From the NCBI GenBank assembly GCA_001304315.1, contig LJUW01000009.1, positions 1 through 34,837 of the forward strand: DNA of 34,837 bases. Direction: 5' to 3'. Under the pieces are notes generated by a model. It ran no database searches. It was not told where the DNA came from and saw only the letters and a program-made list of their open reading frames with translations. This stretch comes from a candidate division Zixibacteria bacterium SM23_73_2. Lineage in GTDB: Bacteria > Zixibacteria > MSB-5A5 > SM23-73-2. Numbering within the stretch: position 1 is the stretch's first letter; every line of letters starts with the position of its first letter. Positions 9,161 through 15,222 of the stretch are shown piece by piece. The translations under genes and the position numbers were made by a program.

Positions 9161-10504
9161 ATGATAAATGAAAAGGAACTTTTAGCCAAGGCGAAAAAAC
9201 CGGGTCAGGATGCGATGAAACTTCACCCTTTTTACAAGGGCAAGATAGAGACTGCATCCAAATGCATTATCAGGGATTTCAACGACTTCGCCATCTGGTA
9301 TACCCCGGGTGTGGCAGAACCGTGCAAGGATATCGCTAAGAACATGGATAAGGTTTATGAACACACCAATAAGGGAAACACCGTTGCGGTGATCTCTGAC
9401 GGGACCAGGGTTTTGGGATTGGGGGATATCGGTCCCGAGGCCGGGCTTCCGGTGATGGAAGGGAAATGTCTTTTGTTCAAATATTTAGGAGGAGTGGACG
9501 CTTTCCCCATCTGTTTGGCTACCAAGGACGAGGAGCTTTTCATTCTCACGGTTAAGATGCTGCAGCCCTCCTTTGGCGGGATTAACCTGGAAGATATCTC
9601 CCAGCCAAAATGTTTTCACATCCTGGATCGGTTGAAAAAGGAGATGAAAATTCCGGTATGGCACGATGACCAGCAGGGAACAGCTACGGTAACTGTGGCA
9701 GGTCTTATCAATGCTTTGAAGATCGTGGGAAAAAAGATCAACCAGGCGAAAATTGCCATGGTGGGAGCTGGTGCAGCCAACGTTGCGGTTTTAAGAGTGA
9801 TGATGGCTGCCGGGGTGGATCCGGCTAAAGTGATAATGGTTGACGTGGATGGTATCCTTCACAAGGATAGAACCGATTTTGCCGAGGATGATCCCAGATA
9901 TAAATTCTGTAAGATAACCAATCAGGAGAACCGAAGAGGAGAAATACCCGATGCGATGAAGGGAATGGATGCGGTAATCGCTTTATCCAAACCGGGACCG
10001 GGAACTATAAAAAAGGAATGGATCGGGGATATGGCCAAGGATGCGGTCGTTTTTGCCTGTGCCAATCCCATACCGGAGATATGGCCCTGGGAGGCGAAGG
10101 AGGCTGGTGCAAGGATCGTTGCTACCGGAAGATCGGATTTCCCCAATCAGGTTAACAATTCATTGGGCTTTCCAGGAATCTTCAGGGGAACTCTGGATGT
10201 CAGGGCAGATACCATAACCGATGAGATGTGCATAGCGGCTGCGAACGAGTTGGCTCAGACTGCTGTGGATAAGGGACTTAGCGAGGAATATATCATTCCC
10301 ACCATGGAGGATCAGGAGGTTTATTCCCGGGAGGCGGTGGCAGTCGCTTTGAAAGCTATTGAGCAGGGAGTTGCCCGGATAAAAGCTTCCAAGCAGGAGC
10401 TTTTAGAGAATGCGGAGAAAATGATCAAGCGTGCCCGGGAACACACTCATATCCTGATGGATTCTAAAATGATACTCGATCCTCCTCCTGAGATGGGCGT
10501 ATGA
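9161..10504 (+). CDS. Malic enzyme, NAD(P)-dependent, decarboxylating
   Basis: 447-residue short-form malic enzyme that converts malate to pyruvate and CO2 with reduction of NAD or NADP. Features seen: the catalytic tyrosine Y47 in IWYTPGVAEPC, K102 in MEGKCLLFKYLGG as probable general base, metal ligands E144-D145 (GGINLEDIS) and D170 (WHDDQQGTA), and the Rossmann dinucleotide loop GAGAANVAV at residues 203-211. It lacks the C-terminal phosphotransacetylase-like domain of MaeB-type enzymes and matches the 400-450-residue bacterial class. AGAGGAGAT lies before the ATG. Cofactor preference cannot be assigned safely. It sits between the POR operon and a cobalamin gene and probably feeds pyruvate to POR. 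Confidence 0.94.
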   Translation: MINEKELLAKAKKPGQDAMKLHPFYKGKIETASKCIIRDFNDFAIWYTPGVAEPCKDIAKNMDKVYEHTNKGNTVAVISDGTRVLGLGDIGPEAGLPVMEGKCLLFKYLGGVDAFPICLATKDEELFILTVKMLQPSFGGINLEDISQPKCFHILDRLKKEMKIPVWHDDQQGTATVTVAGLINALKIVGKKINQAKIAMVGAGAANVAVLRVMMAAGVDPAKVIMVDVDGILHKDRTDFAEDDPRYKFCKITNQENRRGEIPDAMKGMDAVIALSKPGPGTIKKEWIGDMAKDAVVFACANPIPEIWPWEAKEAGARIVATGRSDFPNQVNNSLGFPGIFRGTLDVRADTITDEMCIAAANELAQTAVDKGLSEEYIIPTMEDQEVYSREAVAVALKAIEQGVARIKASKQELLENAEKMIKRAREHTHILMDSKMILDPPPEMGV

Positions 10505-10527
10505 TATAATAAATAGGGATTTTTCTT

Positions 10528-11073
10528 TTGATAAAGAAAAGTAAAAAAGGATTGGTTTTCGTTTTTACCGGAGAGGGGAAGGGGAAGACTACCTCCGCTC
10601 TGGGAATGGCTTTAAGAGCATCCGGTCACCGGAAAAAGATTCTGGTGATTCAGTTTTTAAAAAATTACGAAAACTACGGTGAGTTGAAATTCGCAAAGAG
10701 ATTTCCAAAATCAAATATCCGAATTAAAACCTTCGGAGAGGGCTACGTGGGAATAAGGGGGGACAAAAAGCCCAGGGAACTTCACATTGAAGCTGCGAAA
10801 AAAGCTTTAGCCTTTGCCGAAAAGATGATGAAATCCAGAAGATATTTTATGATAATTTTGGATGAGGTCAATATAGCTTTAAATTTGAAATTGTTGAAAG
10901 CGGCTGATGTGCTTAAAATTTTAAAATCAAAACCCAAAAACCTTCATCTGGTTCTCACCGGAAGAGGTGCACCTAAAAAAATCATTCAAGCTGCGGATCT
11001 GGTTACCGAGATGAAGGAGGTAAAGCATCCTTTTAGAAAGGGAATTTTGGCTCAGGAGGGAATTGAGTTTTGA
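10528..11073 (+). CDS. cobO: Cob(I)alamin / cob(I)yrinate a,c-diamide adenosyltransferase (CobA/CobO type)
   Basis: 181-residue ATP:corrinoid adenosyltransferase that makes the Co-adenosyl bond of coenzyme B12. The P-loop GEGKGKTTSA is at residues 15-24. VIQFLKN, DEVNIAL (Walker B region) and LTGRGAP follow as in the BtuR/CobO family. The only sensible start is a TTG at 10528, with AGGGA 8 nt upstream; no in-frame ATG lies before the P-loop. It starts 24 nt after the malic enzyme stop and may be co-transcribed with it. No other B12 gene is in the window, so salvage rather than full synthesis is as likely. No cobalamin riboswitch is visible upstream. Confidence 0.9.
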   Translation: MIKKSKKGLVFVFTGEGKGKTTSALGMALRASGHRKKILVIQFLKNYENYGELKFAKRFPKSNIRIKTFGEGYVGIRGDKKPRELHIEAAKKALAFAEKMMKSRRYFMIILDEVNIALNLKLLKAADVLKILKSKPKNLHLVLTGRGAPKKIIQAADLVTEMKEVKHPFRKGILAQEGIEF

Positions 11074-11236
11074 GTTAGGTTGTAAGTGATAGGTTGTAGG
11101 TAATTGTATTTGGCGTGTAAAAATCTATTCCAGCTCTTTTTTGGTAACTTAATCTCAGTTAAGACGTTATCTCGCCAATATCCTTTCATACTAAATCCAT
11201 ATATTTATGTGTGAGGTTACTTAATGCACTTTTCTC

Positions 11237-11265
11237 TTGACAAGTGTGGTTGATAAAGCTAGATT
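11237..11265 (+). promoter_or_regulatory. Promoter of the Cys-rich gene pair
   Basis: TTGACA (11237-11242), a 17-nt spacer, then TAGATT (11260-11265). The -35 box and spacing are perfect and the -10 box has four of six consensus bases. The predicted transcript starts near 11272. Confidence 0.65.
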
Positions 11266-11379
11266 AATTCGAAATCATCGGACTGCACCCAAGTTTAGAA
11301 TTAAATCTTTTAAAGAAAAACTTTAGTTTTTCATATATTCATTTGTTCTTTAAAAATATTCAAAAGGAGTTGATCCTAT

Positions 11380-11397
11380 ATGAGAACTTCTTTCTAA
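11380..11397 (+). CDS. Possible leader mini-ORF (MRTSF)
   Basis: An AAAGGAG at 11363-11369 is followed 10 nt later by ATG and only four more sense codons before TAA. It lies inside the predicted 5' leader of the Cys-rich genes. A six-codon ORF with a good ribosome binding site can occur by chance. It is listed because it could act as a leader peptide that couples translation to folding of the downstream 13-nt box. Confidence 0.25.
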   Translation: MRTSF

Positions 11398-11417
11398 TCT
11401 ATCCATCTTAGTCTTAG

Positions 11418-11430
11418 AAGCTCGTTGGGG
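11418..11430 (+). repeat. Leader box L1 (AAGCTCGTTGGGG)
   Basis: First copy of a 13-nt box placed 29 nt upstream of a Cys-rich gene. It is complementary to the trailer boxes at 11780-11792 and 12218-12230 with one G-U pair. Confidence 0.75.
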
Positions 11431-11459
11431 TTTAGATCCAAAAGAAAGGGGTGATACCT

Positions 11460-11738
11460 ATGTTAGGGAGAACCAAAATCATACTTGGCGCATTACTTCT
11501 TTTATTAATCTTTAGTGTAATATACACCGTTACTACCAATAACACCAAGGCGCACATAGGACCTCCAAAGTGTATTCACTGCTACTATTGCGTTGAGGAT
11601 AAAACCTGTCCAGAGGGTGTGGCCTATGTTCGATTCAACTGCTGCGTTAATCCTCCCTATAATTGTCCGGCATCACCAGATGGCTGCCTTTATCTCCAAA
11701 AACTCGGTTGCGGCTGTGGAGTACCTGGTGTAGATTGA
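11460..11738 (+). CDS. Small secreted or membrane-anchored Cys-rich protein, paralogue 1
   Basis: 92 residues of unknown function. The N-terminus is a signal peptide or membrane anchor: basic MLGRTK, then about 20 hydrophobic residues, then polar TTNNTKA. The mature part of roughly 60 residues has 10 Cys, with CIHCYYC, a CC pair, two proline-rich spacers and the end LGCGCGVPG. I chose the ATG at 11460 over the upstream GTG at 11451 because the ribosome binding site AAGGGG fits it and because MLGRTKII then aligns with MSRETKII of the next gene. The two proteins share the motif order YCxxC / AYxRxxC / CP / GC / GCGCGxPG. Such a pattern suggests a disulfide-rich or metal-binding secreted product. 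No modification enzyme, protease or exporter gene is adjacent, so a RiPP precursor is only a speculation. Confidence 0.75.
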   Translation: MLGRTKIILGALLLLLIFSVIYTVTTNNTKAHIGPPKCIHCYYCVEDKTCPEGVAYVRFNCCVNPPYNCPASPDGCLYLQKLGCGCGVPGVD

Positions 11739-11779
11739 TAGTAACTATTAACGACAGAAAGCATTAATCCAACGCTTGT

Positions 11780-11792
11780 CCCCAGCGAGCTT
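11780..11792 (+). repeat. Trailer box T1 (CCCCAGCGAGCTT)
   Basis: 13-nt box about 40 nt after the stop of paralogue 1. It is the exact reverse complement of the leader box at 11841-11853 (48-nt AT-rich loop) and pairs with L1 at 11418 through one G-U. The flanking bases (ATTAA, CCA and GCTT before, TTTT after) are also shared with T2. Confidence 0.8.
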
Positions 11793-11840
11793 GGTTTTGA
11801 AATAAAATGAAATATTAATATGAATATTCTATTATACCAA

Positions 11841-11853
11841 AAGCTCGCTGGGG
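11841..11853 (+). repeat. Leader box L2 (AAGCTCGCTGGGG)
   Basis: Second leader box, 32 nt before the ATG of paralogue 2. Similarity to L1 continues beyond the box: an A/T segment, AAAAGA, then the ribosome binding site AGGGGTGA-like sequence. Confidence 0.8.
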
Positions 11854-11885
11854 ATTATATTTAAAAGAGAGGGGGTGAGAAGATT

Positions 11886-12179
11886 ATGTCAAGGGAAACA
11901 AAGATAATATTTGTGGGATCGATGCTTTTATTAGCTTTTATTATGGTATTAACTCTGACCACAACAAAAACCAGAGCTGATTGGAAACAACCGGGTGTGG
12001 AGTACTGTTACTTCTGTATAAGTGATTGTAACCATTGTAGCAATCAACCAAATTGTGAAGCGTATATTAGATGTGAGTGCTGGGTAGGTTCTCAGGGTTG
12101 TCCAAGTTCACATACAGATCCTGGTTGCCACAATTGCACACTCATGGGTTGTGGTTGTGGAGATCCTGGAGGTCAATAA
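11886..12179 (+). CDS. Small secreted or membrane-anchored Cys-rich protein, paralogue 2
   Basis: 97 residues, unknown function, a diverged tandem duplicate of the gene at 11460. MSRETK is followed by a hydrophobic stretch (about residues 7-26), then TTTKTRA before a probable signal-peptidase site at ADW. The mature part has 12 Cys: CYFC, DCNHC, NC, CEC, GCP, GCHNC and the end MGCGCGDPGG. The ribosome binding site is GAGGGGGTGA, 8 nt before the ATG. Two Cys more than the first copy, and quite different spacer residues with a conserved Cys framework, suggest diversifying evolution of a disulfide or metal scaffold. The Cys-rich part does not match any family I know well. The layout is only loosely reminiscent of small secreted NVEALA-like proteins of Bacteroidetes. 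Confidence 0.75.
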   Translation: MSRETKIIFVGSMLLLAFIMVLTLTTTKTRADWKQPGVEYCYFCISDCNHCSNQPNCEAYIRCECWVGSQGCPSSHTDPGCHNCTLMGCGCGDPGGQ

Positions 12180-12217
12180 TAAAAAAGAATAATTCATATT
12201 ATTAACCAGATGCTTCT

Positions 12218-12230
12218 CCCCAGCGAGCTT
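12218..12230 (+). repeat. Trailer box T2 (CCCCAGCGAGCTT)
   Basis: Identical to T1 over all 13 nt, placed about 38 nt after the stop of paralogue 2. It can pair perfectly with L2, so each Cys-rich gene is bounded by an inverted pair of 13-nt boxes. Confidence 0.8.
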
Positions 12231-12312
12231 GATTTTTAAAAAGTAAATATTATAGGAAGTAATGATTTTACATAAAAAGAAGATAACCAGTTTAGTTAAA
12301 TATTTTTAACTT

Positions 12313-12342
12313 TTAATCAGGGGTAGGGGCACCCCTGACTAA
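12313..12342 (+). repeat. Short palindromic element, TCAGGGGT type
   Basis: Stem TCAGGGGT (12317-12324) / ACCCCTGA (12331-12338), loop AGGGGC, bordered by TTAA and CTAA. A near copy is at 13073-13095. Confidence 0.65.
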
Positions 12343-12364
12343 CAATTTTTATTTCAAAGCGTTA

Positions 12365-12387
12365 GTTCGGGGTACCCTTATCCGAAC
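12365..12387 (+). repeat. Short palindromic element, GTTCGG type
   Basis: GTTCGG (12365-12370) pairs with CCGAAC (12382-12387) and encloses GGTACCC. It begins with GTTAG like the neighbouring elements, but the stem is different. Confidence 0.45.
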
Positions 12388-12442
12388 CAATTCAGTCGGG
12401 TGTAAGGATAGTCCTAGCTAATTAATACGGATTGGAAAACGT

Positions 12443-12471
12443 TTGACTTCCTTGAAAGAATAGTTTATCTT
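12443..12471 (+). promoter_or_regulatory. Promoter of the DUF3795 gene
   Basis: TTGACT (12443-12448), 17-nt spacer, TATCTT (12466-12471). Predicted transcription start about 22 nt before the ATG at 12501, leaving room for the AGGAGG ribosome binding site. Confidence 0.65.
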
Positions 12472-12500
12472 TGGAAAGCTAATGTATCATAGGAGGTCAA

Positions 12501-12854
12501 ATGACAGATAAGATGGTTGCTTTCTGCGGGATTTGTTGTACTGATTGTCCTGCTTATATCGCCACCCAAAAGGACGATGAGGTAGAAAAAAGAAAGGTGG
12601 CAGAACAATGGTCGAAGTTCTCTCCTGAAAAACCACCTTTAAAACCCGAGGAGGTCGAGTGCGATGGATGCTTTTCAATCAGCGGAAGGCTTTTCAACTA
12701 CTGTAAGGAATGCCAGATAAGGAAATGCGGGCTGGAAAAGGGTGTTAAAAACTGCGCCTATTGCGATGAGTATCTCTGCGACAAACTGGAGAAATTTTTC
12801 ACTCAATTTCCTGATGTGAAGAAGAATCTGGAGGAGATAAGGAGGAGTCTTTAG
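12501..12854 (+). CDS. DUF3795 domain protein (Cys-rich, putative metal-binding)
   Basis: 117 residues. The N-terminal CGICCTDCPAY, the middle CDGCFS, YCKECQIRKCG and CAYCDEYLCDKLEKFF are the recognisable Cys framework of the DUF3795 family, which is common in anaerobic bacteria and archaea and has no established function. The 12 Cys in pairs suggest zinc or Fe-S binding. No signal peptide is present, so it is cytoplasmic. Strong AGGAGG lies 5 nt before the ATG. The gene is single, with its own promoter. Its Cys framework (CxxCC, CxxC) is not related to the two secreted Cys-rich proteins upstream as far as I can align them. Confidence 0.88.
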   Translation: MTDKMVAFCGICCTDCPAYIATQKDDEVEKRKVAEQWSKFSPEKPPLKPEEVECDGCFSISGRLFNYCKECQIRKCGLEKGVKNCAYCDEYLCDKLEKFFTQFPDVKKNLEEIRRSL

Positions 12855-12883
12855 GTCAAAAATTTTGTCTCACTCCCTTTATT

Positions 12884-12907
12884 CCCCTCTCCACAAGTGG
12901 AGAGGGG
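12884..12907 (+). repeat. CCCCTCTCCAC hairpin after DUF3795 gene
   Basis: Perfect 11-bp stem CCCCTCTCCAC (12884-12894) / GTGGAGAGGGG (12897-12907) with a 2-nt loop, flanked by CTCAC and GTGAG. A similar G/C-rich palindrome with CTCACCC arms occurs widely as intergenic repeat in unrelated bacteria (from memory). It could also stop transcription, but no T tract follows. Confidence 0.65.
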
Positions 12908-13072
12908 GTAGGGTGAGGTTATTATATCTATTCTTTTTCAAAAATCAAAATTTTTCTTTTGTTGATTCGGGAATTGGAATTCCTAAATCATAGATGTTTT
13001 GTGCGAGAAATCTAAATCCCATAATAACTCTGATTACTTCTCCTTAAACTTCTAAACATACGAGCTTATTTT

Positions 13073-13095
13073 GTCAGGGGTAGGGTACCCCTGAC
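13073..13095 (+). repeat. Short palindromic element, GTCAGGGGTA type
   Basis: Perfect 10-bp stem GTCAGGGGTA (13073-13082) / TACCCCTGAC (13086-13095) with loop GGG, followed by TAACA. It lies about 30 nt after the stop of the minus-strand trxB and may serve as its 3' structure. Confidence 0.7.
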
Positions 13096-13126
13096 TAACA
13101 GATTGATTCCATAATGACTCTTCCAA

Positions 13127-14062
13127 TCAATTCTCCTTAATTTTCTCCACATACCTCTCCGCCATAAAGGCTGCGATTGAGCCGTCTGAGGTGGCGGTGG
13201 TTATCTGCTGTAGGATTTTATGCCTTACATCTCCTGCAGCGTAGACTCCGGGGATGTTGGTCTCGGTATTTTCGTTAGTGACTACAAAACCGTACTTGTC
13301 TAATTCTAATTTACCTTCCAAAAACTTAGTGTTGGGAATCAATCCTACATAGATGAATATACCCTGGAAAGGAATGTTTTCTTCTTTACCAGTTTCCCTG
13401 TTCTTCACCGTGATTGACTCAATTTTATTTTCACCATTAATCGAAGTTGCCATGTGGTTTAAAAAGAACTTTGTGTTTTTTTCTTTTTGAATCCTTTCCT
13501 GCAGTATTTTCTCAGCGGTCATCCGTGGTAGGAATTCGACAAAACTTATGGATTTGACGAACTTCAGCAGAAAAATACCTTCCTGCAATCCAGAGTTTCC
13601 GCATCCGATAATGGCAACATCTTTATCCCTGAAAAAGGGGCCATCGCAGGTTGCGCAGTAGGAGACCCCTCTTCCCTTGAATTTGTCCTCTCCAGGGATG
13701 TTAAGCTTTTTTGGCTCGGTTCCGGTAGCTATAATTAAAGCTTTGCAGGAAAGCTGGTCGTTGTTTGTTTTTATTACCTTAGTTTCACCCTGGAGTTCAA
13801 CTGAGACCACCTCCTCAATCAAAGTCTCCAATCCAAATCTATCTGCCTGTTTTTTCATCTTCTCGATAAGTTCTGGTCCTTTTATCCCTTCAGGAAAACC
13901 GGGGTAGTTTTCCACCCATTCGGTCGAAGCTGCCTGACCGCCGGGAACGAGTTTTCCAATCAAAAGTGTTTTAAGTCTTGCTCTGGTAGCGTATATCCCG
14001 GCAGTCAATCCAGCTGGACCTCCTCCTATTATTATCAGATCGAAATCTTTTTTTGAAGCCAT
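13127..14062 (-). CDS. trxB: Thioredoxin reductase-like FAD-dependent disulfide reductase
   Basis: 311 residues, the normal length for low-molecular-weight thioredoxin reductase, which reduces thioredoxin through FAD and a redox-active disulfide. Seen: FAD-binding GGGPAGLTAG at residues 13-22, the redox pair C136-A-T-C139 followed by DGPFF, the second dinucleotide fold GCGNSGLQEG at 153-162, and the C-terminal FAD motif GVYAAGDVR. Odd point: where E. coli TrxB has HRRDGFRAEK, whose arginines bind the 2'-phosphate of NADPH, this protein reads EFLPRMTAEK. NADPH use is therefore doubtful; NADH or another donor is more likely. It is transcribed away from lipA with its own promoter. Confidence 0.92.
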   Translation of the reverse strand: MASKKDFDLIIIGGGPAGLTAGIYATRARLKTLLIGKLVPGGQAASTEWVENYPGFPEGIKGPELIEKMKKQADRFGLETLIEEVVSVELQGETKVIKTNNDQLSCKALIIATGTEPKKLNIPGEDKFKGRGVSYCATCDGPFFRDKDVAIIGCGNSGLQEGIFLLKFVKSISFVEFLPRMTAEKILQERIQKEKNTKFFLNHMATSINGENKIESITVKNRETGKEENIPFQGIFIYVGLIPNTKFLEGKLELDKYGFVVTNENTETNIPGVYAAGDVRHKILQQITTATSDGSIAAFMAERYVEKIKEN

Positions 14063-14119
14063 TTTTGTTTCCTTTGTTATCTTGATTTTTTTCGTTTTTT
14101 TGTTAAATTGACTTTTAAC

Positions 14120-14148
14120 AATTTAAGCTTGTTTTAGCTCTATGTCAA
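14120..14148 (-). promoter_or_regulatory. Promoter of trxB (minus strand)
   Basis: On the minus strand TTGACA (14148-14143), 17-nt spacer, TAAATT (14125-14120). Both boxes and spacing are very good. The leader to the trxB start is about 50 nt. Confidence 0.7.
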
Positions 14149-14170
14149 CTTTTTTCACATTTTTAAATAG

Positions 14171-14193
14171 AGTGTCAAGCTTCAGCTTGACTT
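14171..14193 (+). repeat. Dispersed repeat, short form (GTCAAGC/GCTTGAC palindrome)
   Basis: AGTGTCAAGC joined directly to TTCAGCTTGACTT; GTCAAGC and GCTTGAC form an inverted repeat with loop TTCA. The same two arms occur in reverse orientation at 33605-33651, separated there by 24 extra nt. Its TTGACT could also be read as a -35 box for lipA, but no -10 box is placed correctly. Confidence 0.7.
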
Positions 14194-14276
14194 TTATTTT
14201 TTAACAAAAAAATACAAAAGGACTAAATATTCCGTAGCAAACCAAAAGGTTAATTACCACAAGTAATCAGTGTACA

Positions 14277-15146
14277 ATGCGAACAAATATAAGAAAACCC
14301 GGGTGGTTAAAAGTCAAAAGGACCTTCGGGGAAAATTACAGGAAGCTGAAATCAATTTTGGCTGAATCTAATCTTCACACCGTATGCGAGGAAGCTGGCT
14401 GTCCAAACATTTGCGAGTGCTTTGAGCAGAAGACCGCCACTTTTTTAATCCTGGGTGATGTTTGTACCAGAAACTGCAAATTCTGCGACATTAAAAAAGG
14501 TGTACCTGAGCCTGTTGATCCGGATGAGCCAAAAAGATTGGCTGGAATAGTAAAGAGATTAGATCTTGAGTACGTGGTTATAACTTCGGTTACCCGGGAT
14601 GATCTACCTTCAGGAGGGGCAGAGGTTTTCGCTCAATGTATAAAGAAGGTAAAAGAGTTGAATCCTCAATCCAAAATTGAGGTTTTGATTCCTGATTTTT
14701 CAGGCTCTTTTAAGGCGTTGAAAAAAGTATTGAAAGCAAAACCAGAGGTTTTGAATCATAACCTGGAGACGATAAAAAGGCTTTATCCTTCGGTAAGACC
14801 CAAAGCGAATTATGAGCTTTCCCTTGATATTCTTAAAAGAACTAAAAAAGAAAACCTCGAAATTATTACCAAATCGGGAATAATGTTGGGCCTGGGGGAA
14901 AGCTGGGAGGAGATAATTCAAGCAATGAAAGACTTAAAGGATTCTCTTTGCAGTCTTTTGACCATAGGCCAATACTTAAAACCTAAAAGCTCCACCTATG
15001 AAGTGAGAAAATACTATCATCCTGACGAGTTTTTGGAGCTTAAAGAAATTGGCAAAAAGATGGGATTTTCTGCTGTGGAATCAAATCCCCTGGTCAGAAG
15101 CTCTTATAGGGCTAAGTTGCAATTTAAGGATACTTTAAAAGAATAG
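14277..15146 (+). CDS. lipA: Lipoyl synthase
   Basis: 289-residue radical SAM enzyme that inserts two sulfur atoms into protein-bound octanoyl groups to make lipoate. The auxiliary [4Fe-4S] cluster ligands C37, C42 and C48 (CX4CX5C) and the radical SAM ligands C63, C67 and C70 (CX3CX2C in CTRNCKFC) are all present, as is RSSYRA at 274-279, which supplies the serine ligand of the auxiliary cluster. In place of the usual NIGEC the protein has NICEC, giving one extra Cys at 46. No strong Shine-Dalgarno precedes the ATG at 14277, but the N-terminus KPGWLKV matches the family. Lipoate suggests that 2-oxoacid dehydrogenases or a glycine cleavage system exist elsewhere; no lipB or lplA is in the window. 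Confidence 0.95.
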   Translation: MRTNIRKPGWLKVKRTFGENYRKLKSILAESNLHTVCEEAGCPNICECFEQKTATFLILGDVCTRNCKFCDIKKGVPEPVDPDEPKRLAGIVKRLDLEYVVITSVTRDDLPSGGAEVFAQCIKKVKELNPQSKIEVLIPDFSGSFKALKKVLKAKPEVLNHNLETIKRLYPSVRPKANYELSLDILKRTKKENLEIITKSGIMLGLGESWEEIIQAMKDLKDSLCSLLTIGQYLKPKSSTYEVRKYYHPDEFLELKEIGKKMGFSAVESNPLVRSSYRAKLQFKDTLKE

Positions 15147-15172
15147 ATATGTTAAAATAGAAAAAGAATCAG

Positions 15173-15195
15173 ATCCCGCTTTAAGCGGGATTTTC
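15173..15195 (+). terminator. Terminator after lipA
   Basis: ATCCCGCT (15173-15180) / AGCGGGAT (15184-15191) with a 3-nt loop and a short T run. It ends only about 28 nt before the next gene. Confidence 0.7.
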
Positions 15196-15222
15196 ATATA
15201 GATTTAAAATCTTGTTTAAGAG

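Larger units (their letters stand above)
11074..11459. other. Gene-free leader region of the Cys-rich gene pair
   Basis: 386 nt. It contains short direct repeats of a TAGGTTGTA type at the beginning, a near-consensus promoter at 11237-11265, a possible six-codon mini-ORF at 11380-11397, and the first copy of the AAGCTCGYTGGGG box at 11418-11430. If the promoter is real, the untranslated leader is almost 190 nt. Confidence 0.55.
12180..12500. other. Gene-free stretch with trailer box and hairpins
   Basis: 321 nt. It contains trailer box T2, two or three short hairpins around 12313-12425 and, at its end, the promoter of the DUF3795 gene. No ORF with a ribosome binding site is visible. Confidence 0.6.

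Noticed and set aside
11780-11853. attC-like integron recombination site between the two Cys-rich genes
   Set aside because: The 74-nt palindrome has the right size, but no GTTRRRY core site is present at either end and no integrase is in the window.
11460-12179. Lanthipeptide or other RiPP precursors
   Set aside because: There is no modification enzyme, protease or dedicated exporter in the neighbourhood, and a Sec-type N-terminus argues against most cytoplasmically modified classes.
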